Shown: positions 32,596-41,152 of the stretch, in pieces
Numbering within the stretch: the stretch's first letter is position 1
Layout: each line of letters starts with the position of its first letter
Source of the DNA: Oscillospiraceae bacterium
Lineage (GTDB): Bacteria > Bacillota > Clostridia > Oscillospirales > Oscillospiraceae
Reading direction: 5' to 3'
DNA length: 64,000 nt
Assembly: GCA_910575265.1 (NCBI GenBank)
Contig: CAJTEA010000013.1
Span: forward strand, 1 to 64,000
Program-made: the position numbers and the translations under genes
The notes under the pieces: model-generated
Told to the model about the DNA's origin: nothing
Databases searched by the model: none
What the model saw: only the letters and a program-made list of their open reading frames with translations

Positions 32596-32979
32596 GTGGC
32601 AGAAGATTATTTTGACATTGATCGGTCAAATCATATTCGTACCTCCGTTGCGAACAAAGAATTTTATAATTTGATTGTAGATGAGAAAAAAATTTTTGCG
32701 GCAAAACATCAGCTCTATACCTTCGCGATTATGGTAGCGGTCTTTTACGGCGCGGTTCCCGATACTTCGACTAAATCAGAAGACATTTGCCTGGTAGGCA
32801 ATGTTAATGCGGATAACCTCGCGATTGCAAAGGGGATTGTATCTCAACTATGCCCAGACATCGAAAATGGAGGTGATTTGCTGAAACGTATGACAGAATA
32901 TGCGGATGCCGGGATTAATATTCTTCGGGTAGAGTATGGGAACAATGGGACACTGAGACTAGACCCCTATATTGAGTAA
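32596..32979 (+). CDS. Last gene of the phosphorothioation island, unknown function (127 aa)
   Basis: A soluble alpha-helical protein (FYNLIVDEKKIFAAKHQLYT, FAIMVAVFYGAVPDT). The layout recalls small DndE-like or DptG-like partners, but I cannot assign a family. GTG at 32596 is preferred because AAGGAGGTG lies 8 bp upstream; the TTG at 32590 is too close. The gene begins 2 bp after the ATPase stop and ends where the AT-rich block ends. Its 3' part contains the 11-bp sequence ATGGGACACTG (32945-32955), also present at the left island edge. Confidence 0.75.
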   Translation: MAEDYFDIDRSNHIRTSVANKEFYNLIVDEKKIFAAKHQLYTFAIMVAVFYGAVPDTSTKSEDICLVGNVNADNLAIAKGIVSQLCPDIENGGDLLKRMTEYADAGINILRVEYGNNGTLRLDPYIE

Positions 32980-33441
32980 GTGCGGACGCTTGCGGAAAGA
33001 CATGGGGTCTGGCCAATCATCAGGAGATGACTATCATAGGCCGGTCCTGGCCCCACAGCAGAAAAGGCTGCGGTGCGGGCGGATATACGGAACAGTATTT
33101 TTACCGTGTTGAAAACGAGGACATCTCTCCAGCGTTGATGTGCTCGGCGGACTGGCTCAGACGCTGTCAATACCGGGGGATTACATTTTTACCCTAAAGA
33201 AAAGGTGTCACATGATCCAGATGTGGAGGAGATTGTCCATATGCTTTGCCGACGCGGCAAACGCTCCCTAACAATTGTGAGGGCAGTATTAAGGGCGATT
33301 TTGGATGGCCAGTAAACAAAAAAACAGGGCCGGCAGCGATTGAGGGATTTCTCAACGACTGTCGGCTCCGCGTCTATGTGTCTGGGTACGTAAGCGTCAA
33401 ATCAGCCAGCTCAAAAGAGAACCGCGGCGCGGCCGGCTTTT
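32980..33441. other. Right flank of the island: decayed coding remnants
   Basis: The 462-bp gap between two convergent units has no intact gene. On the plus strand, one frame reads GLHFYPKEKVSHDPDVEEIV then HMLCRRGKRSLTIVRAVLRA and ILDGQ with a stop at 33315. A shifted frame upstream reads DVLGGLAQTLSIPGDY. Together they look like a frameshifted gene end, family unknown. A terminator for the minus-strand ABC genes lies at 33318-33366. Confidence 0.5.
33318..33366 (-). terminator. Terminator of the ABC exporter operon
   Basis: Arms GCCGGCAG (33329-33336) and CTGTCGGC (33359-33366) enclose an inner TTGAG/CTCAA stem separated by symmetric CGA loops. On the minus strand this is followed by CCTGTTTTTTTG. 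It lies about 75 bp past the permease stop. Confidence 0.75.
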
Positions 33442-36012
33442 TTATCCCTGCCGCAGCCGCTCTATGATGCTGTCTTTGGCGATTTGGCGGTACAGCAGCG
33501 CCGGTATCGCCAGGGTCAGGAGGATGAGGAACGGATCTATCACCAACATGGGCCACATGACAAATTGGTAGGTGAAGAACCAAATTCCACTTGAAATTCC
33601 TCTTACGACTACCACAGAAAACAGAACGCCAAGGACAGCCGATGCGATGATCGTTCCCACCGCGTAATACAGCCCCTCAAAGGAGAGCATACGCTTTAGC
33701 TGTTTCCCGGTCATGCCGATGCTTTGCAGCATGGCAAATTCCTTTTTACGGGTGATAACGCTTGTCAGGAAGGAGTTGACAAAGTTTGCGATGCCGATAA
33801 TTCCGATGATGATACTCAACGCCCCGCCTATGGTGATGATAAGGGAGGTAAGGTCGTCAAAGGAGCTGGTATAGGTCGCCTTGGATTCAAAATCCATGCT
33901 TGGCTCCACACTGTCGATATAGCTGTTCAAAAAATCCGCCATTTCCGTTTCCGTTCCCTCCTTCACATCAAAGGGGAAGCTGACCAGATGAGGGTTATCA
34001 CACAGCGGCAGGAAGATTTCTGTCGGGAGATAGAACCGAGACTCGCCTGTGTTGCGGGTGGTGGCCGTGTTCTCGTTGGCCCGAACCTTTGCCATGATAA
34101 TAAAGTCATAATTGCCGTCAATAGTAGAAGAAAGGCCGTTCATTGTCAGGTGATTAATCCGCACCCTATCCCCGACACTGATATTGGGGTTCTCTATGAC
34201 GGTTCCATCGTCGTTACACTCTACGCTCAACAGGATATATTTTCCTGTTTTCAGCTTCTCCAGGTCAATCGTTCCCTCTATGATTTCCATACCATTCAAC
34301 AGAAAATCGTCCGCGCCATACAGGCGTACAAAGGGATTTCCATTCTGGTCTTTGTTATAGCTGAAAAAAGCGTTGTGTTCCGTGGAAAACGGTTCTTCCA
34401 GCATCCAGGAGGAATAGAGCCTGCCGCCGTCCTTAAAACTGCTGTTCTGTCTGACGGCCTCAACAAAGCTCTCGGACAGATCCTGTTCGCTTTTTTCAAC
34501 CTGGTATTGAAAGAAGTCCGCGTTGGAGATTACAAAGTCTGTATCCATAAATTTTGCAATATACTTGTCAATATCAAAGCCGCTGGACAGTGTGAATACT
34601 GTGTTGAACAATACCAAACTCAATGTCATGGACACAATCACCAGCATAGTACGCTTGCGGTTGCGGCCCAGGTTCGCCAGGGCCATAAAGTGGAGCTTCG
34701 CGCCGTGGATCGATTTTTTCTCTTTCGACTTGCGCTTTCCAAATGCCGCCGTATCATTCTCCGTATAGCGGATAGCCTCGATTGCGGAAACCGTACCAGC
34801 GATTTTAGCGGGTTTGCGGACGCTGACAAAGACAGTGAAAAGAGCGAAAGCGGCGGAGCCAATGAAGATAAGAGGATTTACCGTTACTTTAACGCCGGCG
34901 TCTGCGGTATAACTCGTTCCGTTCATTAGGAAAGGCACCAAGGCCCTGCCAATGAAGAAGCCCACCAGCAGGCCGATGGGAATACCAACCAGGGACAGCC
35001 GGATCGCCTGCCGATTGATCAACCGCTTGATCTGCCGCTTTGTTGTCCCCAGCGTTTTTAGCTGACCGTAGGACTGGATATCCTGAATGACGGAAATCTG
35101 GAAAATGTTGTAGATAATCAAATACCCGGTTACAATAATCAGCGCGACGCCAATGAGGCCGGAAACCAGCATGGCGGGATTATCCGTTAACGCGCCGCTC
35201 TGATAGGCCGGACTGACACGGGCGATCACATAATTGCCGTCCTCCTTGCTGCCGCCCATCGTGTCGCAGGTATAGCCGGTTTCGGAAAGCAGCTGATGGA
35301 GCTGGGCTTCTATATCGCCTTTCCCTCTGAACATCACATAGGCGGAGACGACACCGGAATAATCATTGTCCACAGGATAGGTATAGGTTAAAATGTCCGA
35401 ATGGGCATCCAAAAAGGCTTTTGACACGATCAGCCGTCCGATGTTGCTCAAGCTGTCCGTTTCCCAAAAGCCGCAGAGGGTGAAATCGGTGGTATATAAC
35501 TTCCCTTTTACCTCATAGGTCAGAGAAACGGTTTCCCCGATCCGCGCCGGTACGCCCAGGGCGTCCAGTGTCTTTGTGTCCGCGATGATCTCGTTGGACC
35601 CTTCGGGCCGGTGGCCTGTTGTGGGCGCGTAGCGGGCAAATTCCAGAGCGGTATCATCCATATACCACAGGTCAGACCGCCAACGCTCCAGGCCCGGATT
35701 TTTCAGCCGGTAGGAAACCGCTTTGGTATAGGCGATGCGGTCAATCAAGGGATTTCCCGCCACATCGCCGTAAACTTCATCGCTGATATAATTTAAGACC
35801 GCCTGCCCGTCACCGCCCGCCTTGCGGATGTTCTGATCGTGAACGGTGTCCATCAGGCCAGACCCAAGGGTGAAGATGGTGGTAAAGAGTATAGTCGTCA
35901 GAACGATCGCGATGATCGCGATCATATTCCTGCTTTTACTGGCCTTGAAGTAGCGGCCTGACAGCTTTTTGATCACCGCTCCGTTGTTGTTGCCGAATAA
36001 AATGTCATTCAT
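33442..36012 (-). CDS. ABC transporter permease, FtsX/MacB type (two FtsX domains)
   Basis: The protein has 856 residues. The plan is TM helix near 35-60, large extracellular domain, three TM helices (about 275-410), a linker, TM near 455, a second extracellular domain, and three C-terminal TM helices (about 715-850). The duplicated FtsX plan (ISVIQDIQSYGQLKTLGTTK and VITRKKEFAMLQSIGMTGKQ) fits exporters of antimicrobial peptides or lipoproteins. The start at 36012 (MNDILFGNNN) is chosen because it follows a GGGGGCGC stretch near the end of the ATPase gene; an upstream frame overlaps that gene. It is the last gene after RR, HK and ATPase. Confidence 0.9.
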   Translation of the reverse strand: MNDILFGNNNGAVIKKLSGRYFKASKSRNMIAIIAIVLTTILFTTIFTLGSGLMDTVHDQNIRKAGGDGQAVLNYISDEVYGDVAGNPLIDRIAYTKAVSYRLKNPGLERWRSDLWYMDDTALEFARYAPTTGHRPEGSNEIIADTKTLDALGVPARIGETVSLTYEVKGKLYTTDFTLCGFWETDSLSNIGRLIVSKAFLDAHSDILTYTYPVDNDYSGVVSAYVMFRGKGDIEAQLHQLLSETGYTCDTMGGSKEDGNYVIARVSPAYQSGALTDNPAMLVSGLIGVALIIVTGYLIIYNIFQISVIQDIQSYGQLKTLGTTKRQIKRLINRQAIRLSLVGIPIGLLVGFFIGRALVPFLMNGTSYTADAGVKVTVNPLIFIGSAAFALFTVFVSVRKPAKIAGTVSAIEAIRYTENDTAAFGKRKSKEKKSIHGAKLHFMALANLGRNRKRTMLVIVSMTLSLVLFNTVFTLSSGFDIDKYIAKFMDTDFVISNADFFQYQVEKSEQDLSESFVEAVRQNSSFKDGGRLYSSWMLEEPFSTEHNAFFSYNKDQNGNPFVRLYGADDFLLNGMEIIEGTIDLEKLKTGKYILLSVECNDDGTVIENPNISVGDRVRINHLTMNGLSSTIDGNYDFIIMAKVRANENTATTRNTGESRFYLPTEIFLPLCDNPHLVSFPFDVKEGTETEMADFLNSYIDSVEPSMDFESKATYTSSFDDLTSLIITIGGALSIIIGIIGIANFVNSFLTSVITRKKEFAMLQSIGMTGKQLKRMLSFEGLYYAVGTIIASAVLGVLFSVVVVRGISSGIWFFTYQFVMWPMLVIDPFLILLTLAIPALLYRQIAKDSIIERLRQG

Positions 36013-36025
36013 CGTCAGCGCCCCC

Positions 36026-36691
36026 TTACTCAAAAATCCTGCCGTCCTCAATGCGGATAATGCGGTCGGCAAGCTGGGCGATCTCGTTGTTATGGGTTAT
36101 CATCACCAGCGTCTGATGGAATTTGCTGCTGGTCGCTCTCAAAAGGCCCAGCACATCGCCGCTGGTCCGGCTGTCCAGATTGCCAGTCGGTTCGTCGGCC
36201 AGGACAATGGCGGGCTTGGAAATGAGAGCGCGGGCGATAGCGACACGCTGCTGCTGTCCCCCGGACAGGTTGTTGGGCATATTGTTCAGCTTGTCCCCCA
36301 GGGCCAGCAGGCGCACGACTTCGTCCATGAATTTTTTGTCCACTGTATCCCCGTCCAGCTCTACGGGCAGAACGATGTTTTCATAGACATTCAGAACAGG
36401 GACAAGGTTGTAGTTCTGGAAGATAAAGCCGATGTTGCGCCGGCGGAAGATGGTAAGCTGCTCGTCGTTCAGCCCGGCCAGTTCTTTTCCCTTGATCTGA
36501 ACGCTGCCGGAGGTGGGTACGTCCAGGCCGCCCATCATGTTCAGCAGAGTGGACTTGCCGCTGCCGGAGGTTCCCACAATGGCGGCGAATTCCCCCTGCT
36601 CAATGGAGAGGGTCACGCCGTCCAGCGCCTTTGTGATGTTCGGCTCTGTGCCGTAGTATTTTTTGAGATCAGTTGTCCGCAAAATGCTCAT
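36026..36691 (-). CDS. ABC transporter ATP-binding protein (MacB/LolD family)
   Basis: The protein has 221 residues. Walker A is [12 protein letters not shown] near 40, Q-loop region [12 protein letters not shown], signature [15 protein letters not shown] near 142, and Walker [13 protein letters not shown] near 162. It energises the FtsX-type permease encoded 13 bp downstream. About 108 bp upstream, between the HK gene and this one, lie a long palindrome and GTGACATTT repeats, so it probably has its own promoter controlled by the adjacent response regulator. Confidence 0.95.
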   Translation of the reverse strand: MSILRTTDLKKYYGTEPNITKALDGVTLSIEQGEFAAIVGTSGSGKSTLLNMMGGLDVPTSGSVQIKGKELAGLNDEQLTIFRRRNIGFIFQNYNLVPVLNVYENIVLPVELDGDTVDKKFMDEVVRLLALGDKLNNMPNNLSGGQQQRVAIARALISKPAIVLADEPTGNLDSRTSGDVLGLLRATSSKFHQTLVMITHNNEIAQLADRIIRIEDGRIFE

Positions 36692-36743
36692 GGGTTACGC
36701 CATCCTTTCTGTGATGCCGCTATCATAACAGCCAATTCTCACA

Positions 36744-36806
36744 GAAATGTCACAGGCCGCTGGTTTTTCACCCTTGAAATGTCACAATTCTGTGACATTT
36801 CAAGGG
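36744..36806 (-). promoter_or_regulatory. Palindrome and GTGACATTT repeats upstream of the ABC genes
   Basis: CCCTTGAAATGTCACA (36771-36786), ATTC, TGTGACATTTCAAGGG (36791-36806) is a perfect 16-bp inverted repeat overlapping the HK stop codon. A further GTGACATTT copy at 36745-36753 (minus) is followed 11 bp on by GTGAG. The region can act as HK terminator and as response-regulator operator. Confidence 0.65.
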
Positions 36807-37834
36807 TCACGCGGCAGGAGAACAGAAAATGTAGAGCCGTTACCTGTTGTTGAAGTCACCTTGATATATCCGCCCTGAGTGGTGATGATCTCGCGGGCAA
36901 GGTACAATCCTATACCGATGCCCTCAACGTCGTGTACTTCTTCTTCCCGGTAGAAGCGTTTGAAGATCATGCCTTGTCTGCTCTCCGCGATCCCTTTTCC
37001 GCTATCGGTGATGTCGATCTTCACATAGAACTCCCAGCTTTGAACGGAAACCTGAATATCGCCGTCTGCCGGGGTGTACTTCACCGCGTTGTCCAGTATG
37101 TTGAACAGGGCTTCGCTTGTCCATTTCCTGTCGTGGGCGAGCGCGATATCTGCCGGACAATCCACACTGACATGGATGTTTTTCTTTTCGGCGTTCAGCA
37201 GAATACCGCCCAGCGCCGCCGCCAGGGTATCATAAAGCGGCTGGATCTTTCTATCCAGTGAGATGACGCCGGTTTCCAGCCGGGAGGTCTTTATCATGGC
37301 CTGCATAAGAAAGTCCAGCTTTTCAAGCTGGCCGCTGGATGCCCGCAAAAATTCCCGCTGCTTTTCCTCTGGCATGAGTTGTTCCAGCAGCGTGGCATTT
37401 ACCATTTTGAGGCTGCTGATCGGCGTTTTCACCTGATGGGAAATGTCGGAGATCAATTCCTGCAGATCGGCCCGCTCCTTTGCCACGCTTTCCCGATTTT
37501 CCCGCATAACTTCATATAGGCGGACAAGCCGGTGATCGATTTTATAAAACAGGTTTTCCCCCTCATAGACTTGCGGCGGGGCCGATGTCCCGTCCAGCAT
37601 ATCGTCTATTGTTTCACACAGCCTGTCCGAAAACAGCACCAGCTTCCGGCGCAGAAAAGCCACGAAGAGAGCCGCGCAGATGAACACCAGCAGGATAAAC
37701 AGCGGACCCAGCCACATGATTGCCGGATTTCTGGGAAAGAGAAAAGCCGCGGTAACGGTCATGATGGAGAGCAACCCTAAAAAAGCTGCCCCTACCGCAC
37801 AGGCCCGGTTGATGGAAAGTTTACTCCCGTTCAT
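36800..37834 (-). CDS. Sensor histidine kinase of the ABC exporter system
   Basis: The protein has 344 residues. Two TM helices lie near 15-35 and 40-62 with almost no extracellular loop (intramembrane-sensing plan), then a linker and the HisKA motif ISDISHQVKTPISSLKM with the phospho-His near 132. The ATPase core has NILDNAVKYTP, DSGKGI and GIGLYLAREI. The short-loop plan matches kinases that sense through their ABC transporter. The start at 37834 overlaps the regulator stop by ATGA; an upstream ATG is inside that gene. Confidence 0.92.
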   Translation of the reverse strand: MNGSKLSINRACAVGAAFLGLLSIMTVTAAFLFPRNPAIMWLGPLFILLVFICAALFVAFLRRKLVLFSDRLCETIDDMLDGTSAPPQVYEGENLFYKIDHRLVRLYEVMRENRESVAKERADLQELISDISHQVKTPISSLKMVNATLLEQLMPEEKQREFLRASSGQLEKLDFLMQAMIKTSRLETGVISLDRKIQPLYDTLAAALGGILLNAEKKNIHVSVDCPADIALAHDRKWTSEALFNILDNAVKYTPADGDIQVSVQSWEFYVKIDITDSGKGIAESRQGMIFKRFYREEEVHDVEGIGIGLYLAREIITTQGGYIKVTSTTGNGSTFSVLLPRDP

Positions 37835-38514
37835 TTCTTTATCCTCCCAATCCACATATAGCCCATGCCGTAGACGGTCTTGATATATTGTGGGCCGGCT
37901 GCCTCGATTTTTCCCCGGATGCGGCTGATCGCGACGGTCAAAGCGTGTTCATCCACAAAGTTTTCGTCCGCGTCCCACAGCTTTTCAAGAAGTACCTGAC
38001 GGGTCAGAACGATTTGCGGATTTCTCACCAGCGCTTTCAACAAGCGGTATTCCATCGGTGTGAAGATAACCGGCTCCCCCGCGAGGGTGGCGGTCAATTC
38101 CGAAAAATTGATAGACAGCGTACCGTCCATGTAGCAATCGCCGCCTGTATGCCTCTCAACGCGGCCCAGCAAAGCCGAAACCTTTTTGCGGAATACGCTG
38201 ATCGGAAACGGCTTCGTCACATAATCGTCTGCTCCCAACTCAAAGCCGCGCAGCTGGTCGCTCTCCATATCGTTCGCGGTCAGGAAAATCACGGCGGTAT
38301 CTGGACGGCGTTCTTTGATTTCTGTACAGAAGTCAAACCCGCTTCCATCAGGCAAATTGACATCCAGCACAATCAAATCATAGTCCCGCGCTTTACAGAA
38401 ATTGACCGCCTCTGATTTTGATATAGCGGCGTCCACGGTGTAGCCCGCCGCCGAAAGATTGTAGCAAAGTGTATTGTTCAAAAGATGGTCATCTTCAACG
38501 ACTAAAAGCCTCAT
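37831..38514 (-). CDS. OmpR-family response regulator of the ABC exporter system
   Basis: The protein has 227 residues. The receiver domain (1-115) has acidic DD near 8-9, the phospho-Asp in LIVLDVNLPDGSG near 52, Thr in FLTAND and Lys in YVTKPF. The C-terminal winged helix (about 130-222) has TPMEYRLLKAL and RIRGKIEAAGPQYIKTVYGM. It likely activates the ATPase-permease operon via GTGA-type repeats found there and also upstream of its own gene (38541-38576). Confidence 0.94.
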   Translation of the reverse strand: MRLLVVEDDHLLNNTLCYNLSAAGYTVDAAISKSEAVNFCKARDYDLIVLDVNLPDGSGFDFCTEIKERRPDTAVIFLTANDMESDQLRGFELGADDYVTKPFPISVFRKKVSALLGRVERHTGGDCYMDGTLSINFSELTATLAGEPVIFTPMEYRLLKALVRNPQIVLTRQVLLEKLWDADENFVDEHALTVAISRIRGKIEAAGPQYIKTVYGMGYMWIGRIKK

Positions 38515-38898
38515 GGCTTCACTTCCTTTCCCCTTTAGGATAACATGAAAATGTCACAAAAACCTCACGGACATTTTATCCCACAAAAGATAATCTAATT
38601 TTACAGAGTTAGCACACGTAAATCAATTCCTAAAATGAGAACAATGAGGAAACAGAATCGTAGCAGGCGGACAACCCGCGATTATTTTAAAGTGAGACTT
38701 TGATTTGGCGCAAAAACGATCTCAGTTAGATACCCAGTCCGCTCCAGGCGAGGATTCTGTTTATTTGTTCTCTGGGCTGTTGACTTGTGGCTGCCGCGGT
38801 GGGTGGATGCCTAGAAAAACCGAATAATAAATAAATTTCATATATATTGACATATTGAATAACAATATATTATAATACGGGCGGAAAGGAGTGATTTT
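38515..38898. other. Intergenic region between the TCS and the carboxylesterase
   Basis: This 384-bp divergent spacer has the response-regulator operator at its left end and a sigma-A promoter for the esterase at its right (TTGACA 38847-38852, 18 bp, TATAAT 38871-38876). In the middle a minus-strand frame reads QNPRLERTGYLTEIVFAPNQ and SLTLK with a stop near 38690; it may be a small gene remnant. No intact gene is seen. Confidence 0.5.
38541..38576 (-). promoter_or_regulatory. Putative autoregulatory operator of the response regulator
   Basis: On the minus strand, GTGAGGTTTTT is followed directly by GTGACATTTTC: two GTGA repeats with an 11-bp period. In addition, AAAATGTC and GACATTTT flank them as an inverted repeat. 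The same GTGACATTT word occurs upstream of the ABC genes. Confidence 0.5.
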
Positions 38899-40371
38899 GT
38901 GCGAGAGACAGCCATTGAAACGGGGAAAGTGCGGGGGATCGCCTGCGGCTGGCCCAGTATCACCGCTTTTTACGGGATTCCCTACGCCGCGCCTCCAGTT
39001 GGGGAGCTGCGGTGGCGACCGCCCCAGCCCGCTGCGTCTTGGGCGGGAGTCCGGGATTGTGCCCGGCCAAGTCCACGCTGTCCCCAGGTGGGAGTGGGCA
39101 AAGGCTCCTTCTATGAGCGGGAGTTTTACCCCGTGGAGGAGCCTATGGATGAAGATTGTCTCTATCTGAATGTTTGGACCCCCGCGCGGAGTGAAAACGA
39201 AAAGCTGCCGGTTGTCTTTTGGGTCCACGGCGGAGCCTTTATGACCGGTTACGGCCATTCCGCTCATTTCGACGGGGAGCCGTTCGCTCGGCAGGGCGTA
39301 ATCCTCGTTACCATCAACTACCGACTGAATATCTTCGGGTGGATGGTCCATCCGGAGCTGTCCGCCGAATCAGACCGCCATGTGTCCGGCAACTACGGCC
39401 TGCTGGACCAGATTTTCGCTCTGGAGTGGGTTCGGCGGAACATTGCCGCCTTTGGTGGTGACCCGGATAATATCACCGTCGCTGGTCAGTCCGCCGGGGC
39501 TATGAGCGTTCAGGCGCTGCTCACTACGCCGCTGACCGAGGGCATGGTATCCAAAGCGATTATGCAGAGCGGCGGCGGAATCACTGCTGTCCCGGATATG
39601 CGCTTTCCCGCTCTGGCCAAGGCGGAAGCATGTACAGACCTGTCGCCGCTGGGGGTGGCCTCTATTAAGGAAGCCCGAGCCCTGCCCTGGCAGGAGCTGC
39701 TGAAGCGGTGGATTCCCCATATGTATCATCCGGGACTCATCCGCGCGCCTGTCCAGGACGGATGGGTGCTGCCCGACAGCCTGGACCGTATGGCCCGTGC
39801 CGGAAACTACCGCCATGTGCCCTGCCTCATCGGCTATACCGCCAAAGAAGGCATCCCGGCCGCGCCCAATTACACGGTCTGGAAAGAATTGCTGGAGCGG
39901 GAGTACGGCTCCCGGGCTGCCGAGGTTCTGGCCCTGTTCGGCGGGGAGGAAGGCTTTGCCGCATACTCCAAAGACCACTTTACCCTTCACTGCCGGGCGG
40001 CGGCGGAGAGCTGGGCTCTGCTGCTGGAGGAACAGGGGACAGGGCCGGCCTACGTCTACTGCCTGGACAGGGACCTGCCTGGGGACGATATGGGGCCCTT
40101 CCACGCCTCTGATCTCTGGTATGTCTTTCAAACCCTGAACCGGTGCTGGCGTCCTTGGGAGAAAACGGACTACTGGCTGGCCCGGGCCTGCAATACCTAT
40201 TGGGCTCAGTTCGCGAAGGACGGCGTTCCCCGGGGGGACCGTCTGCCTGTCTGGACGCCCTACACCCGGAGCTCCCCGATGACCATGGAGCTTGGGGCGG
40301 ATATCGGCATGATGAAGGTCCCGAAAGATCCAAGGGTAGAGTTCCGAAAAGCGTTTCTGCTGGGAATATGA
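38899..40371 (+). CDS. Type-B carboxylesterase
   Basis: This 490-residue alpha/beta hydrolase hydrolyses carboxylic esters. Motifs: oxyanion-hole HGGAFMTGYG near 112, nucleophile Ser in VAGQSAGAMS near 197, and ITAFYGIPYAAPPVGELRWR at the N-terminus, the family signature. There is no clear signal peptide, so it is cytoplasmic. The start is GTG at 38899, 9 bp after AAAGGAG. It has its own promoter and terminator and begins a block of esterase, TRAP transporter and flavoenzyme genes. Gut type-B esterases include cinnamoyl esterases, which fits the neighbours, but substrate is not visible in the sequence. Confidence 0.92.
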   Translation: MRETAIETGKVRGIACGWPSITAFYGIPYAAPPVGELRWRPPQPAASWAGVRDCARPSPRCPQVGVGKGSFYEREFYPVEEPMDEDCLYLNVWTPARSENEKLPVVFWVHGGAFMTGYGHSAHFDGEPFARQGVILVTINYRLNIFGWMVHPELSAESDRHVSGNYGLLDQIFALEWVRRNIAAFGGDPDNITVAGQSAGAMSVQALLTTPLTEGMVSKAIMQSGGGITAVPDMRFPALAKAEACTDLSPLGVASIKEARALPWQELLKRWIPHMYHPGLIRAPVQDGWVLPDSLDRMARAGNYRHVPCLIGYTAKEGIPAAPNYTVWKELLEREYGSRAAEVLALFGGEEGFAAYSKDHFTLHCRAAAESWALLLEEQGTGPAYVYCLDRDLPGDDMGPFHASDLWYVFQTLNRCWRPWEKTDYWLARACNTYWAQFAKDGVPRGDRLPVWTPYTRSSPMTMELGADIGMMKVPKDPRVEFRKAFLLGI

Positions 40372-40472
40372 GGGCTTCGTCAAAAAGTAGAACTTTATTT
40401 CCGGGAAAAAGTGAGATATATTGGATAAAACGCAATAAAGCCATCCGATATTTAAAAAGAAAGACATTCAAG

Positions 40473-40507
40473 CAGCCTGCCCACGGATTGGGTCAGGCTG
40501 TTTTTTT
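40473..40507 (+). terminator. Carboxylesterase terminator
   Basis: CAGCCTG-CCC, loop, GGG-T-CAGGCTG followed by TTTTTTT (40501-40507). Confidence 0.85.
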
Positions 40508-40571
40508 GTGCAAAACAGATAGAATTTTGGAGTAAAATGAACATTCGCCATGGATTGATGAGAAAATTCGA

Positions 40572-40600
40572 TTGACATAAAAATAATTAAATATTATAGT
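40572..40600 (+). promoter_or_regulatory. Promoter of the TRAP transporter operon
   Basis: TTGACA (40572-40577), 17-bp spacer, TATAGT (40595-40600), in an AT-rich stretch about 40 bp before dctQ. Confidence 0.7.
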
Positions 40601-40639
40601 TTTTGTCGTAGATAATAATTAAAGGTAATAAAGGAGAAA

Positions 40640-41152
40640 ATGAATAAGCAAGGAGGAATGAGTGTCCAGATGAAAAAAGTACTTACGTATCTGGAGGAGA
40701 ACCTGGAAGAAATCCTGATGGTGATTCTCCTGGGAGCAATTTCCCTGGTAATCTTTGCCCAGGTGATTGTCCGCTTGTTTGGCGGGGGCTTCCCTTGGGC
40801 GGAGGAATTCTGCCGATACTGCTTTGTGTATACCGGCATGCTCAGCGCCGGATACTGCGTCCGCAAGGGAGTGGGCATCCGGGTGGACGCGGTCTACGGC
40901 TTCTTGCCAAAGCCCCTAAAGCTGGTCATCGACTACGCGGGCAAGATTCTGCTTACCGCCATCTATGCCTATATGGCCTGGGGCTCCATCGGCCTGATCT
41001 CCATCACCACCAACCTGAGCACCGCCATCCAGCTGCCCATGAAGTATGTATACATGGCAATCCCTCTAGGTTTCGGCCTGGGAACCATCCGGGGTGTGCA
41101 GGATTTGATTCTGTTCACCAAAAAGACATTTGGAAACAAGGAGGGGAATTAA
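40640..41152 (+). CDS. dctQ: TRAP transporter small permease (DctQ)
   Basis: The product is 170 residues with four TM helices (MVILLGAISLVIFAQVIV, CRYCFVYTGMLSAGYCV, LKLVIDYAGKILLTAIYAYM, KYVYMAIPLGFGLGTI) and the family WAEEFCRY element. It forms the membrane part of a tripartite, sodium-driven uptake system for organic acids together with DctM and DctP. The first ATG has AAGGAG only 3 bp away; a second, better AAGGAGGA (40649-40656) would favour a start nearer 40664-40670, so the true N-terminus may be 8-10 residues shorter. Confidence 0.9.
   Translation: MNKQGGMSVQMKKVLTYLEENLEEILMVILLGAISLVIFAQVIVRLFGGGFPWAEEFCRYCFVYTGMLSAGYCVRKGVGIRVDAVYGFLPKPLKLVIDYAGKILLTAIYAYMAWGSIGLISITTNLSTAIQLPMKYVYMAIPLGFGLGTIRGVQDLILFTKKTFGNKEGN

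Noticed and set aside
33246-33467. 73-codon frame in the right flank of the island
   Set aside because: It runs across a terminator hairpin, has no ribosome site and no recognisable motif.
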